A stretch of 23,905 nucleotides of DNA from DAIOHQ01 sp036744635 (lineage in GTDB: Bacteria > Planctomycetota > Phycisphaerae > Tepidisphaerales > Tepidisphaeraceae): positions 1 through 23,905 of the forward strand of contig DAIOHQ010000047.1 of NCBI GenBank assembly GCA_036744635.1, read 5' to 3'. This document shows, in pieces, positions 21,728 through 23,905 of the stretch. The notes beneath the pieces were generated by a model. It did no database searches. It was not told the DNA's origin and saw only the letters and a program-made list of their open reading frames with translations. A program made the translations under genes and the position numbers. Positions within the stretch are counted from its first letter, which is position 1. Every line of letters starts with the position of its first letter.

Positions 21728-22978
21728 TCATTTTACCACCGGCAGGGCGCGGCCTTTTTCTAGTTGGATTTTTTCCCAGCCGCTGCCTAGCTCGCCGAGG
21801 GGGGCGGGGGGGATGACATCCACCTTTTTTTCTCCGAGCCTGGCTTCGCCGCGGCGGACTTTTTCCTGGAACTGGCGGCACTCTTTGAGGAGGGCTTCGA
21901 GGATTTCCTCCTCGGGGACGTTGGCGACTTTTTCGCCCTGGACATAGATGATGCCGCGGCGGTCGCCGGCGAAGATGGCGATGTCAGCGCCTTCGCATTC
22001 ACCCGGGCCGTTGACGACGCAACCCATCACCGCGACCTTGATCGGCAGGGAAATTTCCCTGGCGAGCTGCTTGCGGACATCCTGCACGAGCTTGAAGAGA
22101 TCGACCTGAATGCGGCCACAGGTGGGGCAGGCGATGAGTTCGGCCCCGACGCGCGTGCGCAGGCCGAGCACGTAGAGCAATTCCAGGCCATCCTGCACCT
22201 CGTAGAAAGGGTCGTTGGCGTAGCTGATGCGGATGGTGTCGCCGATGCCGGAGCAGAGCAGGTGGCCGAGGGGAACGACCGAGCGGATCGTGCCGGTTTC
22301 CTTGGGCCCGGCGTGGGTGACGCCGAGGTGCAGCGGATAGTCGAAGCGCTTGGAGATTTCGGTATAGGCATCGACCACCAGCAGCGGGTCGATGCTCTTG
22401 GCGCTGATGACGATGTCGTGGAAATCCTGCTCGCGGAAGATGTCGACGTACTCTTCGAGCTTGGTGATCATGATGGCCAGGAAATGGCCGTGTTTATTGT
22501 TGGAAAAGACGCCGCCGAGTTCCTGGAGGCGGCGCTGCTTGTCTTTGCGCTCGACGATCGAGCCTTCGTTGACGCCGATGCGGATGGGGATTTTCTTGGC
22601 TTTGCAGGCCTGGATGACGTCGATGACCTGGGCGCGGTCGTTGATGTTGCCGGGGTTGAGGCGGATCTTGTGGATGCCGGCGTCGATGGCTTCCAGGGCG
22701 CGCTGAAAGTGGAAATGGACATCGGCCACGATGGGGACGGTGACCTGGGGGAGGATTTCCTTGAGGGCGGAGGTGTCCTTCTTTTCCGGGACGGCGACGC
22801 GGACTAGGTCGGCGCCGGCGGCGGCGAGCTTCTGGATTTCGGCGACGCACTTGTCAATTTCATGCGTGTAGCCGGCGGTCATGGATTGAACCGAGACCGG
22901 GGCATCGCCGCCGATGGAGACGAAGCCATGGGCGTCGTCGCCGAGGATGACTTGTCGGGTTTTTCTGCGGGAAATCAT
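21728..22978 (-). CDS. ispG: 4-hydroxy-3-methylbut-2-en-1-yl diphosphate synthase
   Basis: Converts methylerythritol cyclodiphosphate to HMBPP in the MEP isoprenoid pathway, using a [4Fe-4S] cluster. The 416-residue protein shows VQSMTAGYTHEIDKCVAEI at the start, LVRVAVPEKKD, NPGNINDRAQVIDVI, HLGVTHAGPKETG, and the cluster cysteines in CPTCGR and GCVVNGPGECEGAD. The start at 22978 has AGGAG upstream on the minus strand; an 81-residue extension has no family match. Confidence 0.96.
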   Translation of the reverse strand: MISRRKTRQVILGDDAHGFVSIGGDAPVSVQSMTAGYTHEIDKCVAEIQKLAAAGADLVRVAVPEKKDTSALKEILPQVTVPIVADVHFHFQRALEAIDAGIHKIRLNPGNINDRAQVIDVIQACKAKKIPIRIGVNEGSIVERKDKQRRLQELGGVFSNNKHGHFLAIMITKLEEYVDIFREQDFHDIVISAKSIDPLLVVDAYTEISKRFDYPLHLGVTHAGPKETGTIRSVVPLGHLLCSGIGDTIRISYANDPFYEVQDGLELLYVLGLRTRVGAELIACPTCGRIQVDLFKLVQDVRKQLAREISLPIKVAVMGCVVNGPGECEGADIAIFAGDRRGIIYVQGEKVANVPEEEILEALLKECRQFQEKVRRGEARLGEKKVDVIPPAPLGELGSGWEKIQLEKGRALPVVK

Positions 22979-23168
22979 GGCGTTGGCTCCTGGTGCGGCG
23001 GTGAAAGCGGGGTCAGGAATAGGACGTCGCGGGGGGCGACGGGTTCTGTCGAGGCCGGCCGGCCGGATGCTAAAGAGGGTGGGGGGTGAAATCAAATGCA
23101 TGGCGCCTCCCGTGGGGCTCCGGGTGTAGCGCTCGACTGTGGCGATGGTGGAAAGGCCCCCACCCCAA

Positions 23169-23280
23169 CCCTCCCACGGAGTACCGGGAGAGGGAGTAGA
23201 AGGTGGGGCCGCCACAAACAAGAGTTACACCCGCGCAGAACCCTCACCCTAACCCTCTCCCACGCGTACGTGGGAGAGGG
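23169..23280. repeat. two REP-like inverted repeats upstream of mntA
   Basis: CCCTCTCCCACG (23253-23264), loop CGTA, CGTGGGAGAGGG (23269-23280) is a perfect 12-bp stem. A degenerate sister with CCTCCC and GGGAGAGG around a GAGTACC centre lies at about 23169-23193. Words such as CCCTCACCCTAACCCTCTCCC are common dispersed repeats in many proteobacterial and planctomycete genomes. The 401-base gap 22979-23379 holds no gene. Confidence 0.6.
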
Positions 23281-23343
23281 GACTGAAGTGTGATCGCCAA
23301 AAATGAGCGTTACACCCCAGTGGGGACGGATGTGGTGTCGGCG

Positions 23344-23372
23344 TTGGCGGCGGGGTGGGGGGAAAGTATACT
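23344..23372 (+). promoter_or_regulatory. promoter of the mntA-hepT pair
   Basis: TTGGCG (23344-23349), 17-base spacer, TATACT (23367-23372). Transcription would begin about seven bases later, at or next to the ATG at 23380, so the message may be leaderless. The only ribosome-binding-like word, AGGA, is too close to the ATG. Confidence 0.5.
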
Positions 23373-23379
23373 CAGGAAC

Positions 23380-23688
23380 ATGCTCGCGTTGATCGAACGA
23401 CATCGGCCGCAGATTGAGGAGTTGTGCCGCAGGTTCGGGGTCAAGCGCCTGGAGCTGTTTGGCTCGGCGATGCGCGGGGATTTTGATGCGGCGAGAAGCG
23501 ATTTGGATTTCCTGGTTGAATTTTCGCCGCTCGGCTGGAAGGGATCATCCGATCGATACTTTGGACTGCTGCACGGCCTGGAAGATTTGTTCGGCAGGAA
23601 CGTCGATCTGGTGGAGATTTTGGCGGCAAAGAATCCTCACTTTGTTGAGGTCGCGTCCAGGCATCGCCAGGTGCTTTATGCCGCCTGA
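23380..23688 (+). CDS. mntA: MntA-type minimal nucleotidyltransferase antitoxin
   Basis: A 102-residue protein with the nucleotidyltransferase core GSAMRGDFDAARSDLDFLVEF: Gly28-Ser29 and the metal pair Asp41/Asp43. In studied systems MntA transfers AMP to a tyrosine of HepT and so neutralises this HEPN ribonuclease. The gene overlaps the following hepT start by 11 bases. Confidence 0.88.
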   Translation: MLALIERHRPQIEELCRRFGVKRLELFGSAMRGDFDAARSDLDFLVEFSPLGWKGSSDRYFGLLHGLEDLFGRNVDLVEILAAKNPHFVEVASRHRQVLYAA

Positions 23689-23905
23689 GTCACGCAAATT
23701 CCTGGTGGACATGCTGGATGCCGCCGACGAAATCGCCGCGATCACGGGTGGCCAAGCTCTCGAGTCCTATCTTTCCAGCAGACAGCTTCGTTGGGCGGTG
23801 GAACGTGGTTTTGAGATCATCGGCGAGGCATTATCCCAGTTGAAAAAGATCGACGTGCCCCTGGCGGAGGGCGGGGAGATCGGCATTTCAAGGGAGGGGC
23901 GGCAG
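23678..23905 (+). CDS. hepT: HepT-like HEPN ribonuclease toxin, N-terminal part
   Basis: A frame open from ATG 23678 to the window edge, 76 codons: FLVDMLDAADEIAAITGG...SRQLRWAVERGFEIIGEALSQL, matching the HepT/DUF86 first helices. The catalytic Rx4-6H motif lies beyond the window. Start overlap with mntA indicates one transcript. Confidence 0.85.
   Translation, partial: MPPESRKFLVDMLDAADEIAAITGGQALESYLSSRQLRWAVERGFEIIGEALSQLKKIDVPLAEGGEIGISREGRQ

Noticed and set aside
22027..22807. Open frames opposite ispG on both strands
   Set aside because: Shadows of ispG codon bias without recognisable motifs.

Overview
The window looks like a chromosomal segment of a GC-rich bacterium, probably a member of the Planctomycetota (Phycisphaerae-like). 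That placement is an inference from the strongly C-ending codon use, an Uma2-family gene, a proline/alanine-rich helix-turn-helix protein of a kind I associate with that phylum, and the mix of housekeeping genes. No rRNA, tRNA, CRISPR array, integrase or transposase was seen.

Layout. Positions 1-996 hold the tail of a GH4 glycosidase and a hydroxypyruvate-isomerase-family TIM barrel gene (minus strand). Positions 1195-3534 hold a 120-bp inverted-repeat element, pyrR, an inserted ORF6N-domain gene and pyrB. From 3531 to 15805 lies an accessory, defence-type island: a DUF3800 gene, two extra in-frame copies of the pyrB 3' end, a collapsed remnant of a type III restriction-modification operon with a DUF4258/DUF2283 toxin-antitoxin-like pair, a more AT-rich block with a divergent QueC-like enzyme and two unrecognised proteins, a helix-turn-helix gene behind a near-consensus promoter, and a complete type III R-M operon (mod, a BrnT/DUF4258-like gene, a small partner gene, res). 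Housekeeping then resumes: dnaJ, grpE, an FmdB-type zinc ribbon, yacG, a DedA-family membrane protein, argC (minus), an orphan DUF433 gene, an Uma2 gene (minus) and ispG (minus). The window ends in an MntA/HepT toxin-antitoxin pair, with hepT cut by the window edge.

How the genes work together. pyrR and pyrB form a pyrimidine operon split by the ORF6N gene. mod, the two small genes and res overlap by four bases at every junction and should be co-translated from one promoter at 9105-9132. dnaJ and grpE form a chaperone pair.

Most unusual structure. (1) A four-helix-bundle protein gene with terminal inverted repeats sits inside mod in another frame while mod stays open; a shorter hairpin built from the same repeat words lies earlier in mod. 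(2) A 27-bp palindrome inside the ORF6N coding sequence is repeated exactly, inverted, in the gene's upstream region beside a second related palindrome. (3) The pyrB 3' end occurs three times, bounding successive insertions. (4) The mod promoter and mod 3' end are fused in a remnant that now leads into a different small gene pair. (5) The QueC-like enzyme lacks one expected zinc ligand and sits with two proteins I cannot assign.
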